Positions 17,905-28,200 of a stretch of DNA of 64,000 nt are shown here, piece after piece. Numbering within the stretch: position 1 is the first letter of the stretch; the number at the start of each line of letters is the position of its first letter. Below the pieces are notes generated by a model. The model did no database searches. It was given only the letters and a program-made list of their open reading frames with translations, and had not been told where the DNA came from. A program made the translations under genes and the position numbers. The DNA is from Paenibacillus sp. SZ31. GTDB taxonomy: Bacteria > Bacillota > Bacilli > Paenibacillales > Paenibacillaceae. Location: the NCBI RefSeq assembly GCF_012912005.1, contig NZ_JABBEA010000001.1:496001-560000 (forward strand), given 5' to 3'.

Positions 17905-19023
17905 TTGGATAGAATTATAATGAAACGTCTGCTCCGCGGCTTATGGGTGATTATTGCGACCGTTCTGATCGCCGTTTCCATATACTTACTGTTTCCGCTC
18001 TTATACCCTTTTGCGATCGCCTGGATTATCGCTTACGCCATGAATCCATTGGTGAAGCTGCTTCAGCATCGAGCACGATTCCCCCGCTGGCTGGCTGTGA
18101 CTCTTTCATTGATCCTTTATTTTGGAGCCATTGCGGTGGTCCTGTCTGCGGCTATTACCCGTATGGTGAAAGAAGTCATTTCACTGACGACAAGCTTCGA
18201 TCTCCACGTTGATGAGATCAAAGACACGTTTGTGCGCTGGACTCAGAATGACACGATTCAGAGTTTGATTGCGCAGATCAATGAGTTTTACAAGGAAAAT
18301 CCGAACTACCAGGAAACCATCAACAGCAATATTAGTAAAACGACGGAAACGGTGGGTACAGCCGTGACAGATCTGGTCACCGGATTTTTCAACATGATTC
18401 TAAGTCTGCTGACCTCCCTACCTAACATGGGCGCAGTATTAATCGTTGTTCTATTATCTACGTTCTTCATTAGCAAAAGTTGGACCCGGCACAGCATCAC
18501 CGTCTCAGGTTGGGTACCCTCTTCCATTCGCAAGCCGATATCCGACATATGGACTGACCTTAAGAAGGCACTATTCGGATACGCAAGAGCACAATTGATC
18601 ATGATCTCAATTACAGCACTATTCGTCATGATTGGACTGCTTATACTGCAAGTCAATTCAGCCTTCACCATCGCTCTGATGATTGGCTTGGTCGATCTGC
18701 TTCCTTATCTGGGTGTTGGTCTGGTCATGGTGCCTTGGGCAGCATACCTGTTTATGAATGGGGATCTGTATCTGGGGATTGGCATTAGTGTTATCTATCT
18801 TATTTTGCTGATCGCCCGTCAGATTATTGAACCCAAGGTACTTGCCAGCAGTGTAGGACTCGACCCGCTCGCCACGCTGGTTGGCATGTTCGTAGGTTTG
18901 AAGCTGTTCGGCGTTCTGGGTTTGATTATTGGTCCTGTCAGTCTGGTCATCCTCGATGCATTCAATCGAGCTAACGTATTACGCGACCTCAGAACATACA
19001 TCATCAACGGACGTGTCCGATGA
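17905..19023 (+). CDS. ytvI: Sporulation membrane protein YtvI (AI-2E/PerM family)
   Basis: The 372-aa polytopic protein has about eight hydrophobic segments. The C-terminal block (GLVDLLPYLGVGLVMVPWA; VGMFVGLKLFGVLGLIIGPV) is typical of the AI-2E transporter/PerM family, and the N-terminal RGLWVIIATVLI region matches YtvI. In Bacillus it is linked to sporulation. The start codon is TTG at 17905, with AGGAG 9 nt upstream; an ATG four bases earlier runs into a stop at once. It is divergent from citZ and followed by a terminator. Confidence 0.9.
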   Translation: MDRIIMKRLLRGLWVIIATVLIAVSIYLLFPLLYPFAIAWIIAYAMNPLVKLLQHRARFPRWLAVTLSLILYFGAIAVVLSAAITRMVKEVISLTTSFDLHVDEIKDTFVRWTQNDTIQSLIAQINEFYKENPNYQETINSNISKTTETVGTAVTDLVTGFFNMILSLLTSLPNMGAVLIVVLLSTFFISKSWTRHSITVSGWVPSSIRKPISDIWTDLKKALFGYARAQLIMISITALFVMIGLLILQVNSAFTIALMIGLVDLLPYLGVGLVMVPWAAYLFMNGDLYLGIGISVIYLILLIARQIIEPKVLASSVGLDPLATLVGMFVGLKLFGVLGLIIGPVSLVILDAFNRANVLRDLRTYIINGRVR

Positions 19024-19055
19024 GGCATGACCATATGAGCACGCAGGAAAAATAG

Positions 19056-19103
19056 AAAAAAGCTTCGCTCAACAGAAATTATCTGCTGAGCGGAGCCTTT
19101 TTT
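19056..19103 (+). terminator. Terminator of ytvI
   Basis: The arms around 19060-19075 (GCTTCGCTCAACAG) and 19083-19096 (CTGCTGAGCGGAGC) pair with two wobble positions, followed by CTTTTTT. The minus side also has a T-run, so it may serve fxsA too. Confidence 0.82.
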
Positions 19104-19120
19104 GCATAACAACTAGGTCC

Positions 19121-19519
19121 TCATTTCGGACGACGATAGAACGTGATGTTGCCACTTTTCATTTTTTTCTCCAGCCAACCCAGGAAGAACAGACGGTATA
19201 CCGGACGTGTTAACGGAAACACTAGTGTAAACCCGATCAGATCCGTTACAAAGCCTGGAATCAAAAGCAAGAAACCACCGACAAAAATAAAAAGACCATC
19301 AACCATTTTTCTTCCAGGTACCTTGCCGCGCTCCATCTCGGATTTGGCGTCCACAAGTACTTTTCGCCCTTCAAACTGCAACATTGCTATACCAATCAAG
19401 GACGTGAGAATCATGAGAAGCAATGTCTTTCCGGCTCCAATCCAGTCACTCATCAGAATGAAACCAAATAATTCTATCACCGGAATGATTAATAGTAAAG
19501 CCCACATCCATTTTCGCAT
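19121..19519 (-). CDS. fxsA: FxsA family membrane protein
   Basis: The 132-aa protein begins with MRKWMWALLLIIPVIELFGF, followed by the FxsA core (GAGKTLLLMILTSLIGIAML; GFLLLIPGFVTDLIGFTLVFPLTRP). FxsA in E. coli overcomes phage T7 exclusion by F pifA; its normal role is unknown. The frame opens to 19615, but that would overlap the thioesterase gene, while AAAGGGG fits the ATG at 19519. It lies just after the thioesterase gene, probably in one transcript. It corresponds to ytzA in Bacillus. Confidence 0.9.
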   Translation of the reverse strand: MRKWMWALLLIIPVIELFGFILMSDWIGAGKTLLLMILTSLIGIAMLQFEGRKVLVDAKSEMERGKVPGRKMVDGLFIFVGGFLLLIPGFVTDLIGFTLVFPLTRPVYRLFFLGWLEKKMKSGNITFYRRPK

Positions 19520-19526
19520 TGACGTA

Positions 19527-20063
19527 TTACCCCTTTCCCGAAAGCCACACCTTTTCAAGCGCGCTGTATAGCTCAGAGGCTGCCTTATCCAGCCGAACCG
19601 GCTTCCAGTCTCCATTCACCCATACATGCTGGGTAGAACCTGTAACCAGCCGTTCACCGGGGAGTGATTCATCAGCTGACCATACCCGTTCTCCAATCGC
19701 CATATGCTCATCAGGTTCTTCAGACATGCGCCTTATGTCGTACTCATAGTTCAGTCGCAGACCACTAAATGCAGCAATACGGGTGAAAATGATAATCTCA
19801 TCATCATATCGGGCAGGTTTGTGATACTTCACATCCAGTCCGGTTACGGGAAGCAGTAACCCCTGTTCCTCCATTTTACGATATGTATACCCCATTTGGC
19901 GAATCATCTCAGTGCGACCGATTTCAAACCAGTTCAAATAGTTCGCGTGATAGACCACGCCCATCTGGTCACTTTCTTGATAGCGTACACGAAGACGTGC
20001 CGCATACCAGCTACCGTTGATCTGTTCTTGCACGTTATCGGCCTCCTTCGCTCTACCATTCAT
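19527..20063 (-). CDS. Hotdog-fold acyl-CoA thioesterase (YbgC/4HBT type)
   Basis: The 178-aa protein carries the 4-hydroxybenzoyl-CoA thioesterase motif YQESDQMGVVYHANYLNWFE, with the catalytic Asp followed by GVVYHANY. It probably hydrolyses an acyl-CoA; the substrate is unknown. The open frame reaches 20153 but would then span the pyk terminator, whereas AGGGATG precedes the ATG of MNGRAKE, so I start at 20063. It ends 7 bp before the fxsA start. Confidence 0.88.
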   Translation of the reverse strand: MNGRAKEADNVQEQINGSWYAARLRVRYQESDQMGVVYHANYLNWFEIGRTEMIRQMGYTYRKMEEQGLLLPVTGLDVKYHKPARYDDEIIIFTRIAAFSGLRLNYEYDIRRMSEEPDEHMAIGERVWSADESLPGERLVTGSTQHVWVNGDWKPVRLDKAASELYSALEKVWLSGKG

Positions 20064-20097
20064 ACGTGTTACATCCCTGTAAAGTGTCATTAAGATG

Positions 20098-20135
20098 GAA
20101 AAAAAGCAACGGGACAATAACGCCCCATTGCTTCT
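20098..20135 (-). terminator. Terminator of pyk
   Basis: The arms 20104-20113 and 20122-20133 (AAGCAATGGGG with CCCGTTGCTT on the minus strand) form a stem followed by TTTTTTT, about 30 bp after the pyk stop. Confidence 0.85.
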
Positions 20136-20164
20136 TTCCTGATGCTTTTCCATCCAAAACGCAA

Positions 20165-21592
20165 TTAAGCGTTGTTTGGAATTTGGCTTACTTTAATCAG
20201 GTTCGTAGAACCGGAACGTCCCAAAGGTACACCTGCTGTGATCACAACGAGGTCTCCTTCTTTAACAAGTCCGGATTTTACGCCGCCTTCAATTGCATTT
20301 TCGAACAAAGCATCCGTGGAATCAACCAGTCTTCCTTTGACAGGAGTTACACCCCAAGCCAGAGCCAAACGACGGGAAGTTCTGTCTTCCGTTGTCACAG
20401 CGATGATTGGAGATTCTGGACGATACTTGGAAATCATGCGTGCAGTGTGTCCTGATTCAGTCGAAGTAATGATCGCTTTCGCGTTCAAATCTTGAGCTTG
20501 GAGGGCAACAGATTGGCTGATTGCTTCTGTAACGGTTGTTTGTTGAGCAACACGTTGTTTCAGGTACAGCTCTTGGTAAGGCAGAGCAGATTCTGCTTTT
20601 TCAGCAATACGGGACATGGTCAGAACGGATTCAACTGGGTATTTACCCGCAGCTGTCTCACCGGACAACATGATTGCGTCCGTACCGTCGAAGATCGCAT
20701 TCGCCACGTCACTTGCTTCCGCACGTGTTGGACGCGGGTTACGCTGCATGGAATCCAGCATTTGTGTAGCTGTGATAACCGGTTTACCTGCAACATTACA
20801 TTTTTGGATCATGCGTTTTTGTACCAATGGTACTTCTTCCGCAGGAATCTCAACACCCAGGTCTCCACGAGCAACCATCAGGCCGTCAGACACTTCAAGG
20901 ATTTCATCGAGGTTGTCGACACCTTGTTGGTTTTCGATTTTGGAGATGATTTGGATATGTCCAGCATTGTGTTTTTCGAGCAATTCACGAATCTCAAGTA
21001 CGTCACTCGCTTTACGAACAAAAGAAGCCGCGATGAAATCGACACCTTGCTCAATACCGAATACGATATCGTTAGCGTCTTTTTCAGTGATACCCGGCAG
21101 AGAAATGGCAACGCCCGGAACGTTAACACCTTTTTTACTTTTGATCGATCCGCCGTTAACGATACGGCATTTGATCTCGGTGCCTTGCACTTCCACCACA
21201 GTCAGTCCGATCAGACCGTCGTCGATCAGAATTGTAGATCCCGGTTCAACATCATTCGGAAGATCTGTATACGTAATGGAAAGACGTTCTTTGGTGCCCA
21301 GAATTTCTTCTGTTGTCAAAGTGATGTACTCGTCTTGAACCAATTCAATCGGCTCAACTTCGAGTTTACCTGTCCGAATTTCCGGTCCTTTGGTGTCCAG
21401 CAGGATCGCTACTGTTTTGTTCAACTCTTCGCATGCTTGGCGAATCGCAATGATCCGTCCGCCGTGCTCATCGAAATCACCGTGGGAGAAGTTCAGACGG
21501 GCCACATTCATACCGGCCATAATCAATTTTTTGGTGTTCTCCAGAGATTCACTGGATGGACCAATGGTACATACAATTTTCGTTTTGCGCAT
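20165..21592 (-). CDS. pyk: Pyruvate kinase
   Basis: The enzyme converts PEP and ADP to pyruvate and ATP. The 475-aa protein has [12 protein letters not shown], the barrel motifs [12 protein letters not shown] and [29 protein letters not shown], and a C-terminal regulatory domain ending in TNLIKVSQI. It lacks the extra PEP-utiliser-like C-terminal domain that extends Bacillus/Geobacillus Pyk to about 585 aa. pfkA is not next to it, unlike in B. subtilis. CGGAGGAAACCCAAA precedes the ATG. Confidence 0.96.
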   Translation of the reverse strand: MRKTKIVCTIGPSSESLENTKKLIMAGMNVARLNFSHGDFDEHGGRIIAIRQACEELNKTVAILLDTKGPEIRTGKLEVEPIELVQDEYITLTTEEILGTKERLSITYTDLPNDVEPGSTILIDDGLIGLTVVEVQGTEIKCRIVNGGSIKSKKGVNVPGVAISLPGITEKDANDIVFGIEQGVDFIAASFVRKASDVLEIRELLEKHNAGHIQIISKIENQQGVDNLDEILEVSDGLMVARGDLGVEIPAEEVPLVQKRMIQKCNVAGKPVITATQMLDSMQRNPRPTRAEASDVANAIFDGTDAIMLSGETAAGKYPVESVLTMSRIAEKAESALPYQELYLKQRVAQQTTVTEAISQSVALQAQDLNAKAIITSTESGHTARMISKYRPESPIIAVTTEDRTSRRLALAWGVTPVKGRLVDSTDALFENAIEGGVKSGLVKEGDLVVITAGVPLGRSGSTNLIKVSQIPNNA

Positions 21593-21697
21593 TTTGGGTT
21601 TCCTCCGATTTTAAAGGTATATCTCTTTATCTATTTTTCTTTTTCCAACTATTAAATTTACTATACTTTTACTCATTTGTATAGGAAATTCGTCACA

Positions 21698-22729
21698 TTA
21701 TTCAGCATTTCCCGACAAATTACTCGCCACATCGACTTCTACAGGCTCTTGAGGGGCTTCAATGGGCGCTTGAGGTTCAAACGTGACCGATCCAATTTTA
21801 CGGAATTTCTCATAACGATCCTGTTTCAGCTGATCCCCGCTCCAACCCTTCATCTCGTCGAGATGACGGACCAAAGCTTCGCTGATGAAAGCAGCAGACG
21901 CTTCATAATCCCGATGAGCACCGCCGCGTGGCTCAGGGATAATATCTTCAATGACTTCCATCTCTAGGAGGTCTTTGGCTGTTATTTTCATCGCTTCAGC
22001 CGCCTGATCTGCCTTGGATGCATCTTTCCAGAGAATCGAAGCAGCCCCGTTCGGAGAGATCGCAGAATAGATCGCATGTTCCAGCATCAACACACGATTA
22101 CCCACAGCCATAGCGAGGGCACCGCCGCTTCCACCTTCGCCGATGACCACAACAATAACAGGGACCGAAAGTTTCGCCATTTCCATCAGGTTGCGAGCAA
22201 TAGCTTCCGATTGACCTCTCTCTTCTGCAGTATTACCCGGATACGCCCCTTTAGTATCAATAAACGTAATAATAGGACGGCCAAATTTGTTCGCTTGTTT
22301 CATCAGACGCAGCCCTTTTCGGAAACCTTCCGGATGAGCGCTCCCGAAAAAGCGGGCGATGTTATCCTTCGTATCTTTCCCCCGCTGTTGTCCAATTACC
22401 GTTACTGTCTTTCCATTCAACTTGGCAAGCCCACCAACAACCGCAAGATCGTCTCCGAACATGCGGTCACCGTGCAGCTCAATGAAGTCCGTAAATATCA
22501 GCTGGATCAGGTCCAGCGCCGTTGGGCGCTGCTGATGACGAGCCAGATGCATCTTCTGAGCTGCCGTTATGCCAGTGTAGATCTCTTCTTCAAGTCTATG
22601 GTAACGTTCTTCCAGGCGGGCAATCTCGTCCGTGAAGTCGATGCCTTTTTCCTGTCCAAACTGTACGAGTTCATCAATCTTTTTGCGCATCTCAACCAGA
22701 GGCGCTTCATATGGCAACTCACCCGCCAT
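21698..22729 (-). CDS. accA: Acetyl-CoA carboxylase carboxyltransferase subunit alpha
   Basis: With AccD it transfers the carboxyl group from biotin to acetyl-CoA, the first committed step of fatty acid synthesis. The 343-aa protein has [39 protein letters not shown] and [12 protein letters not shown] with [12 protein letters not shown]. The C-terminus carries a short Pro/Glu-rich extension ([16 protein letters not shown]) beyond the usual roughly 320 aa. Its ATG directly follows the accD stop (TAAATG) and uses GGAGG inside the end of accD, so the two are translationally coupled. Confidence 0.97.
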   Translation of the reverse strand: MAGELPYEAPLVEMRKKIDELVQFGQEKGIDFTDEIARLEERYHRLEEEIYTGITAAQKMHLARHQQRPTALDLIQLIFTDFIELHGDRMFGDDLAVVGGLAKLNGKTVTVIGQQRGKDTKDNIARFFGSAHPEGFRKGLRLMKQANKFGRPIITFIDTKGAYPGNTAEERGQSEAIARNLMEMAKLSVPVIVVVIGEGGSGGALAMAVGNRVLMLEHAIYSAISPNGAASILWKDASKADQAAEAMKITAKDLLEMEVIEDIIPEPRGGAHRDYEASAAFISEALVRHLDEMKGWSGDQLKQDRYEKFRKIGSVTFEPQAPIEAPQEPVEVDVASNLSGNAE

Positions 22730-23623
22730 TTAGACCCCTCCTTTTTCACTATGCATATCCAGAAGCTTGCCAAGAGTGGCCCGTAGTTCTTTCCGGTGTA
22801 CAACCATGTCCAATTGACCGTGTTGCATATTAAATTCAGCCGTCTGGAAATCATCAGGCAACTTCTGACGGATCGTCTGTTCGATAACGATTCTGCCGGC
22901 AAAACCAAATACAGCGCCAGGTTCGGCAATATTAATATCGCCCAGACTCGCAAAACTTGCCGAGACTCCACCAGTCGTTGGGTCCGTAATGACCGAAATG
23001 TACAGCCCGCCCTGTTCATCCAAACGGGATAAAGCTGCGCTTGTTTTGGCCATTTGCATAAGACTGAGAATACTCTCCTGCATCCGTGCACCACCTGATG
23101 TGGAGAAAATAATCAATGGCAAGCGTTTCTCTGTTGCATGTTCAATGGCACGGGTGATTTTCTCCCCTACAACCGAACCCATGCTACCTGTGAAGAAATC
23201 AAAACTCATAACAGCCACAACTACAGGCAGGCCATCAATAGTTCCTTCCCCCGTAATTACCGCTTCCTTAAGACCCGATTTCAGGCGCTGTTGTTCCAGT
23301 TTGTTGCTATATCCGGGAAAGCCAAGTGGATCAACCGATATCATATCAGCGTCAAACTCAACAAACCCTTGATCATCAAGTACCATAGCAATGCGCTCCA
23401 TAGCGTTAAGGCGCATATGGTAACCGCAAGCAGGACATACTTTCAGATTTTTCTCCAATTCCTTGCTATATTGAATGGTGCCGCATTTGCTGCACTTGTT
23501 CATAAGCCCTTCAGGTATTTCACGTTTTGGGCGTTCTAGGACTTCCTGGCCTTCGCCGGGAAGTGCACGCTCGGAAGGTATGGTAGCGTACTTCCGTTTC
23601 TTCTGGAATATATCTTTGAACAC
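22730..23623 (-). CDS. accD: Acetyl-CoA carboxylase carboxyltransferase subunit beta
   Basis: The 297-aa partner of AccA has a four-Cys zinc finger near residues 43-65 (CSKCGTIQY...CPACGYHM) and a crotonase-type core ([54 protein letters not shown]). The start codon is GTG at 23623, with GGAGAGGTG 5-9 nt upstream. It is directly coupled to accA. The upstream 400 bp hold only a doubtful small ORF. Confidence 0.97.
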   Translation of the reverse strand: MFKDIFQKKRKYATIPSERALPGEGQEVLERPKREIPEGLMNKCSKCGTIQYSKELEKNLKVCPACGYHMRLNAMERIAMVLDDQGFVEFDADMISVDPLGFPGYSNKLEQQRLKSGLKEAVITGEGTIDGLPVVVAVMSFDFFTGSMGSVVGEKITRAIEHATEKRLPLIIFSTSGGARMQESILSLMQMAKTSAALSRLDEQGGLYISVITDPTTGGVSASFASLGDINIAEPGAVFGFAGRIVIEQTIRQKLPDDFQTAEFNMQHGQLDMVVHRKELRATLGKLLDMHSEKGGV

Positions 23624-23686
23624 AACTACACCTCTCCAGCCGTTGATTTGATGGCCGCAACCTGCAGTGCGCTGCTTGGGGCAGCT

Positions 23687-23941
23687 TCATCCGCGTGCTA
23701 CGGTAAACCGCTTACGACCCACACGCTGCCATGGGCCTTGTCCAGCATTCACAACAAAAAAATCCGCCGGTACAGGGCAAGGATCAGCGGCTTCTGTCAG
23801 CACGATTGATGTTACCTGCAATAACCGAAAGATTGTTGCGCCGATGTTTGAATCTATCTTGGTAGGGTCTCCGGGAGCAACCAGGTCGGTCCTTGTCCTA
23901 ACAAAAAAAGAAGGAAGGACAGCAGCATACAATACATGCAA
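23687..23941 (-). CDS. Doubtful small ORF upstream of accD
   Basis: This 84-codon frame starts with TTG at 23941, about 6 nt after AGAGAGGA. It has no motif I recognise; it is moderately hydrophobic at the start and ends in KRFTVARG. It could be real, a decayed gene, or chance. No better frame exists between accD and the 62-aa gene, so the 405 bp from 23624 to 24028 otherwise hold nothing I can support. Confidence 0.3.
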   Translation of the reverse strand: MHVLYAAVLPSFFVRTRTDLVAPGDPTKIDSNIGATIFRLLQVTSIVLTEAADPCPVPADFFVVNAGQGPWQRVGRKRFTVARG

Positions 23942-24028
23942 GTCGATTCCTCTCTCCGCTTACGCGATTAGTCCCTTATGTACCGATGGTACTTCTTCAT
24001 CTGCCAAGGCACGTCGATGTCGAACGAA

Positions 24029-24217
24029 TCAGGAATGCAGAATAGAATTCAACACTTCCTGGACCTCTTCCAATTCCCCAGAAGGGACGCGAATCTCAAA
24101 TTGCTGCTTGGATAAACTGATGGGACGGGTCTGTACCAGAAAACCTTCTTCCGAAAGCTTGGTCTTGATCTTGTCCGCAACCTTTGCTGTCGGCGCAATG
24201 TAAATCACCGTCCACAT
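24029..24217 (-). CDS. Small conserved-looking protein of unknown function
   Basis: The 62-aa protein (starts MWTVIYIAPTAK) has an alternating hydrophobic/charged pattern suggesting a compact beta-alpha-beta fold, with ends FEIRVPSGELEEVQEVLNSI. GGGGGCGGAC lies before the ATG. I believe similar short proteins sit between dnaE and accD in related bacilli, but that is from memory and no function is known to me. It is on the same strand as accD and the PgpA-family gene. Confidence 0.7.
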   Translation of the reverse strand: MWTVIYIAPTAKVADKIKTKLSEEGFLVQTRPISLSKQQFEIRVPSGELEEVQEVLNSILHS

Positions 24218-24499
24218 GCCTTGTCCGCCCCCTAAGCTAATGTTCAGAGCCCGTATATTGGACTAATGATAACATACCTCACTTTTTTTCTGCAAGAAAG
24301 GGTTCGGGACCTTTGGGGAGAATTCGGGATCATGAGGGACGTTTGTCCCCCACGAATAACTCATATGGTTGACGAAATCTTATTGTTCATCCCCTTCGAT
24401 AAGCAGCATCAAGCCTATCAGGGCAGCCTCAGCCGCCCTTGATGACTTCATATGAGCCATTGGAGTGACAACAGCATATAAGCATGGAAATGCAGGAGG

Positions 24500-24991
24500 T
24501 TACAGGTCTGAGGGGTATTTTTTGGCTTTAATATTTTTGTGTGCAATCCGGGCAGAAGCGGCAGCCGCCACCCCTGCGACCAGATCATCCAAAAAGACAT
24601 GAATGGCTGTTGCGTGTTCGTTCAGATCATGAATAACACCTATTTTTTCTTTATCCAGATAACCAAAACTGGTTAAACCGATCATACCATACACATGAGT
24701 AATGCCGAGGGCCAGAGTCTCGTCCACTCCATACAGGGATTCATCCGCTTCCATAATAGCCTGTAACGGTTGGGGCAAGAGTTTTTTCTCTGCAAGTTCG
24801 TCGAGAGCAATACCGGTATAGAGCGTATATTGCACCTCTCGTTTCTGCAGAACGGATTTCACGCTGGTTACACAGTCGTCCAAGGTCAGTTCGGGGTGGT
24901 ACCCTTTTTGCAGACGGTATACAATTGCTGCGATGGCATCAATCCGTACACCCCGCCGGGCCAGCATGGCTTCTACGATTTCATATGACAT
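24500..24991 (-). CDS. Phosphatidylglycerophosphatase A family protein (YutG/YpjQ-like)
   Basis: The 163-aa protein resembles the PgpA domain family: MIGLTSFGYLDKEK and VIHDLNEHATAIHVFLDDLVAGVAAA, with the conserved acidic DD pair near the C-terminus. PgpA dephosphorylates phosphatidylglycerol phosphate; the Gram-positive soluble-looking branch has a less certain substrate. GGGAGG precedes the ATG. A hairpin at 24417-24443 (GGGCAGC/GCCGCCC arms) lies downstream but has no T-run. The upstream leader region shows possible structure. Confidence 0.8.
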   Translation of the reverse strand: MSYEIVEAMLARRGVRIDAIAAIVYRLQKGYHPELTLDDCVTSVKSVLQKREVQYTLYTGIALDELAEKKLLPQPLQAIMEADESLYGVDETLALGITHVYGMIGLTSFGYLDKEKIGVIHDLNEHATAIHVFLDDLVAGVAAAASARIAHKNIKAKKYPSDL

Positions 24992-25014
24992 ATCTCGACC
25001 TCCCGCATCAATCC

Positions 25015-25154
25015 CCCGAGGACCGCAAGGTCCTTCGGTGTTCTCAAGTGTATGCAGCTACCTGTTAAAATGTTCATAAAATGTGCGGATAGTTGAGGCC
25101 AGTAACATCCTGGACATGATATAGGATTGTACATTCAGCTCTGGCCTGTAGCTG
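25015..25154. other. Possibly structured leader between dnaE terminator and the PgpA-family gene
   Basis: The 299-bp gap 24992-25290 holds no gene. It contains a hairpin with a GCAA tetraloop (about 25017-25039; GAGGACC/GGTCCTT arms) and three nested pairs: CAGCTAC (25055) with GTAGCTG (25148), GGCCAG (25097) with CTGGCC (25141), and ATCCT (25107) with AGGAT (25123). It could be a leader RNA or chance. Confidence 0.35.
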
Positions 25155-25211
25155 GTCTGCAATTCGAATGATTAAACCATTACGTCAGGGAACCACGCTA
25201 AAACAATCACC

Positions 25212-25246
25212 AAAAAACCTGTTCAGCATTTAGCCAAACAGGTTTC
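25212..25246 (-). terminator. Terminator of dnaE
   Basis: On the minus strand AAACCTGTT and AACAGGTTT pair across a 15-17 nt loop and are followed by TTTTGG, about 50 bp after the dnaE stop. Confidence 0.8.
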
Positions 25247-25290
25247 ATATTATGGGAATAAGAGCTATCACTCATTTGAGGGACCGCTTT

Positions 25291-28200
25291 TTATTTAATT
25301 TTGACCGTGCCCTCACCCAGCATCTTCTCCATACCGGAGAACAGGGCTGGTGATGGCTTGATCCGATAGGCATCACTCAGCGCAAGCAGCTTCTGTTGCT
25401 GCTCATAGAAGAGCACCGTCGCCACAGGTCCGGGATGCTCCTGAAGCAGCTGCTTCAGACGTGCCAGAAGCTCGGGCTTCTCCGCATGCGGGGCGATCTT
25501 CACGAACACTCGCTGCTCCACCGCCCGCGGTCCGCGGCTCTGCTCCGGGCTGCCAGCCGCCTCTGCGGCACCGCCGGCACGGGAAGCCGCCGCCGTGGCT
25601 GCGCCCGTACCCGCCGCATCGCTGCGCGTCGCTGCCGAGCCTTGGCTCCCGCTGCTACGCATAGCGGGAGCCTCCCCGCCTGCGCTGCTGCGCTGCGCTT
25701 CGGCTCCTGCGCCCGCTGGCCGACGTGGCGAAGCCGCCTGCGCCGGGCGCGAAGAGCTGCCGCTGCCGGGCTTGCCACGCCGGTCACGGCTGCGCAGCTG
25801 CTGTTCCAGTGCCGCCGGAGACAACGGCGCCACTTCCTCAGCCAGCAGCTTAAACCCTTCGTCCTGCTGCTGCACTTTGGCACGCACGACGAGCAGTTCG
25901 CCTTTCCCGACATGCTGCTGGCTACGCCGCCATACCTCGGGAAAGAGAACCACTTCGCAGCGTTCAATCTGGTCTTCCAGCTCCATGAACGCCATGGCTT
26001 TGCCCTGTTTCGTCGTAATCGACTTCACGGACACAACCATTCCCGCAGCGACGGTCATCGTGTCGTCAGCCGCCTCGGTCAGCTCCATGATCCGGTCAGC
26101 CCCACTCGATTCCAGCACATCTTCATAGTCATCCAGCGGATGCCCGGAAAGATACAAACCTAACAACTCACGCTCTAGCTCCAGTTGCTGCCCTGAGGAA
26201 TAAGGGGGAATTTCCGGATATTCGATCTCCCAGTTCGGCGTCTCAACGAAATCGAACAATTGAATCTGCAGATCCTCACGTTCCTTACGCCATTTCAGTG
26301 CGGCTTCAACCGTCTCATCCAGCATCGCCAGCAATTGGGCCCGGTGTCCAGGCAATGAGTCAAAAGCTCCTGCCTGAATCAGCGATTCAATCACACGTTT
26401 GTTGCAAACACGTAAGTCCACACGACGACAAAAATCGAGCAAACTGTCGAATGGTCTCTCCTGCCTTACGATCATGATGCTTTCCATCGCCTGGGTACCG
26501 ACATTTTTCACAGCGGCCAGACCAAATCGTATTGCACCCGTTAATTTTTCCTTATCATCATCCTTATCCTCATTTGCATTAGACACTGCATCGTTTTTCT
26601 CCACAGAGGACAGTTCACCTTGCTCTGTGTGCGAAGAAGATGCTTCTTGCCCCTGGTCATTACCATTTTCCGTTGAAGCAGCCGTCACCAATCCCGGTTC
26701 CTTCCGGTTGTCGGATGCCTCAGGCATGGATGTCGCTGCTTGCCACTCATATCCGCCACTGCCCTCTTCCGGTCCAGGACCGGGATCATCCGGCAGAGGT
26801 GCTTCACCATATTCGGCTTGTCCCGAATACCCATCATGCTCATGAAGGGAATGTTCGTCAAACGAACTTCCGTTACCGTTACCGGCATGTTCTTCGTCAG
26901 AGCTTAGGTTATCACTCTCTGCATCTGCTCCCGCAGTCTGCTTGGATGAACCCTGATCCCCGTTTCCTGCGCTGCCGGACGGCACAAATACAGGCGTAAA
27001 CAGAATACCGCTCTCATTCACATCCGGCGGAAGCACCTCCATGTCCATACGTCGACACTCCACCACGTACTCTGCCACTTTCCGATGGCTGCCCATCACA
27101 GCTGTCAGCATGGATGCCATAAAATGCACCGGATAATGCGCCTTCAGATAAGCCGTCTGGAACGCGAGCACACCATATGCCGCGGCATGAGCACGCGGGA
27201 AGCCATAGTTGGCAAACTTGACGATCATATCATAGACCAGGTCTGCCTCTTCTTCGCTATACCCTTGTTTCAGACTGCCCTGTACAAAGTGTCCACGCTC
27301 CAGATCCAGCACTTCCCGTTTCTTCTTGGAGACCGCTCTGCGAAGCAAATCCGCTTCACCCAGCGAGAAACCCGCCATCCGTGAAGCAATCTGCATGATC
27401 TGTTCCTGATACACAATGATCCCGTACGTATCTTTCAGGATAGGCTCCAGATCCACGTGCGGGTAATCCACCTCGATCTGTCCATGCTTGCCCTGAATGT
27501 ATTTCGATATGAACTCCATCGGACCCGGACGGTACAAGGCAAGTACAGAGATTACATCTTCAAAACTACTTGGCTTCATCTCTTTCAGCACACGGCGTAC
27601 CCCGGCAGATTCCAGTTGGAATATGCCCATCGTGTCCCCTCGCCCAAGCATCTCGTACGTTAACGGATCATCATCGGGGATAAGGCGGAAATCCGGAATT
27701 TCTCCATGTTCCCCAATCCAGCGCACACATCGCTCAATGATCGAGAGGGTACGCAGACCCAAAAAGTCCATCTTAAGTAACCCAATAGACTCCAGGTTTT
27801 CCATGGAATACTGGGTTAACGCTGTCCCTTCACTGCCCTCCTGAAGCGGCACCGCATCGGTCAGCGGATCGCGGGAAATAACCACTCCCGCTGCATGCGT
27901 CGAAGCATGACGTGGCATACCTTCGACCTTCATCGCCATATCCAGCAGTTCACGCGTTTTCGGCTTGGTTTCATACAGCGCCTTCAATTCAGGCGTAGCT
28001 TCCATGGCGCGCTCTATGTTAATGCCGAGCTGCGCTGGAATCAGCTTCGCAGCCTTGTCCACTTCGCCATAAGGCACATTCAGTGCTCGCCCAACATCAC
28101 GCACAGCTGCCCGTGCAGCCATCGTTCCAAACGTGATAATCTGGGCGACATGGGCTTTGCCATATTTATGCGACACATAATCAATGACCTCATCCCGCCG

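Noticed and set aside
20492..21655. 387-codon + strand ORF opposite pyk
   Set aside because: Antisense of pyruvate kinase; no recognisable domain and no ribosome site.
23667..24203. 178-codon + strand ORF upstream of accD
   Set aside because: It overlaps the better-supported 62-aa minus gene and shows Cys/Ser/Thr-rich antisense-like composition.
24417..24443. GC-rich hairpin after the PgpA-family gene considered as a terminator
   Set aside because: Good arms but no T-run on either strand; noted only within the gene entry.
25396..26163. Long + strand ORFs opposite the GC-rich dnaE segment
   Set aside because: GC-rich low-complexity DNA opens all frames; only the minus frame continues DnaE on both sides.
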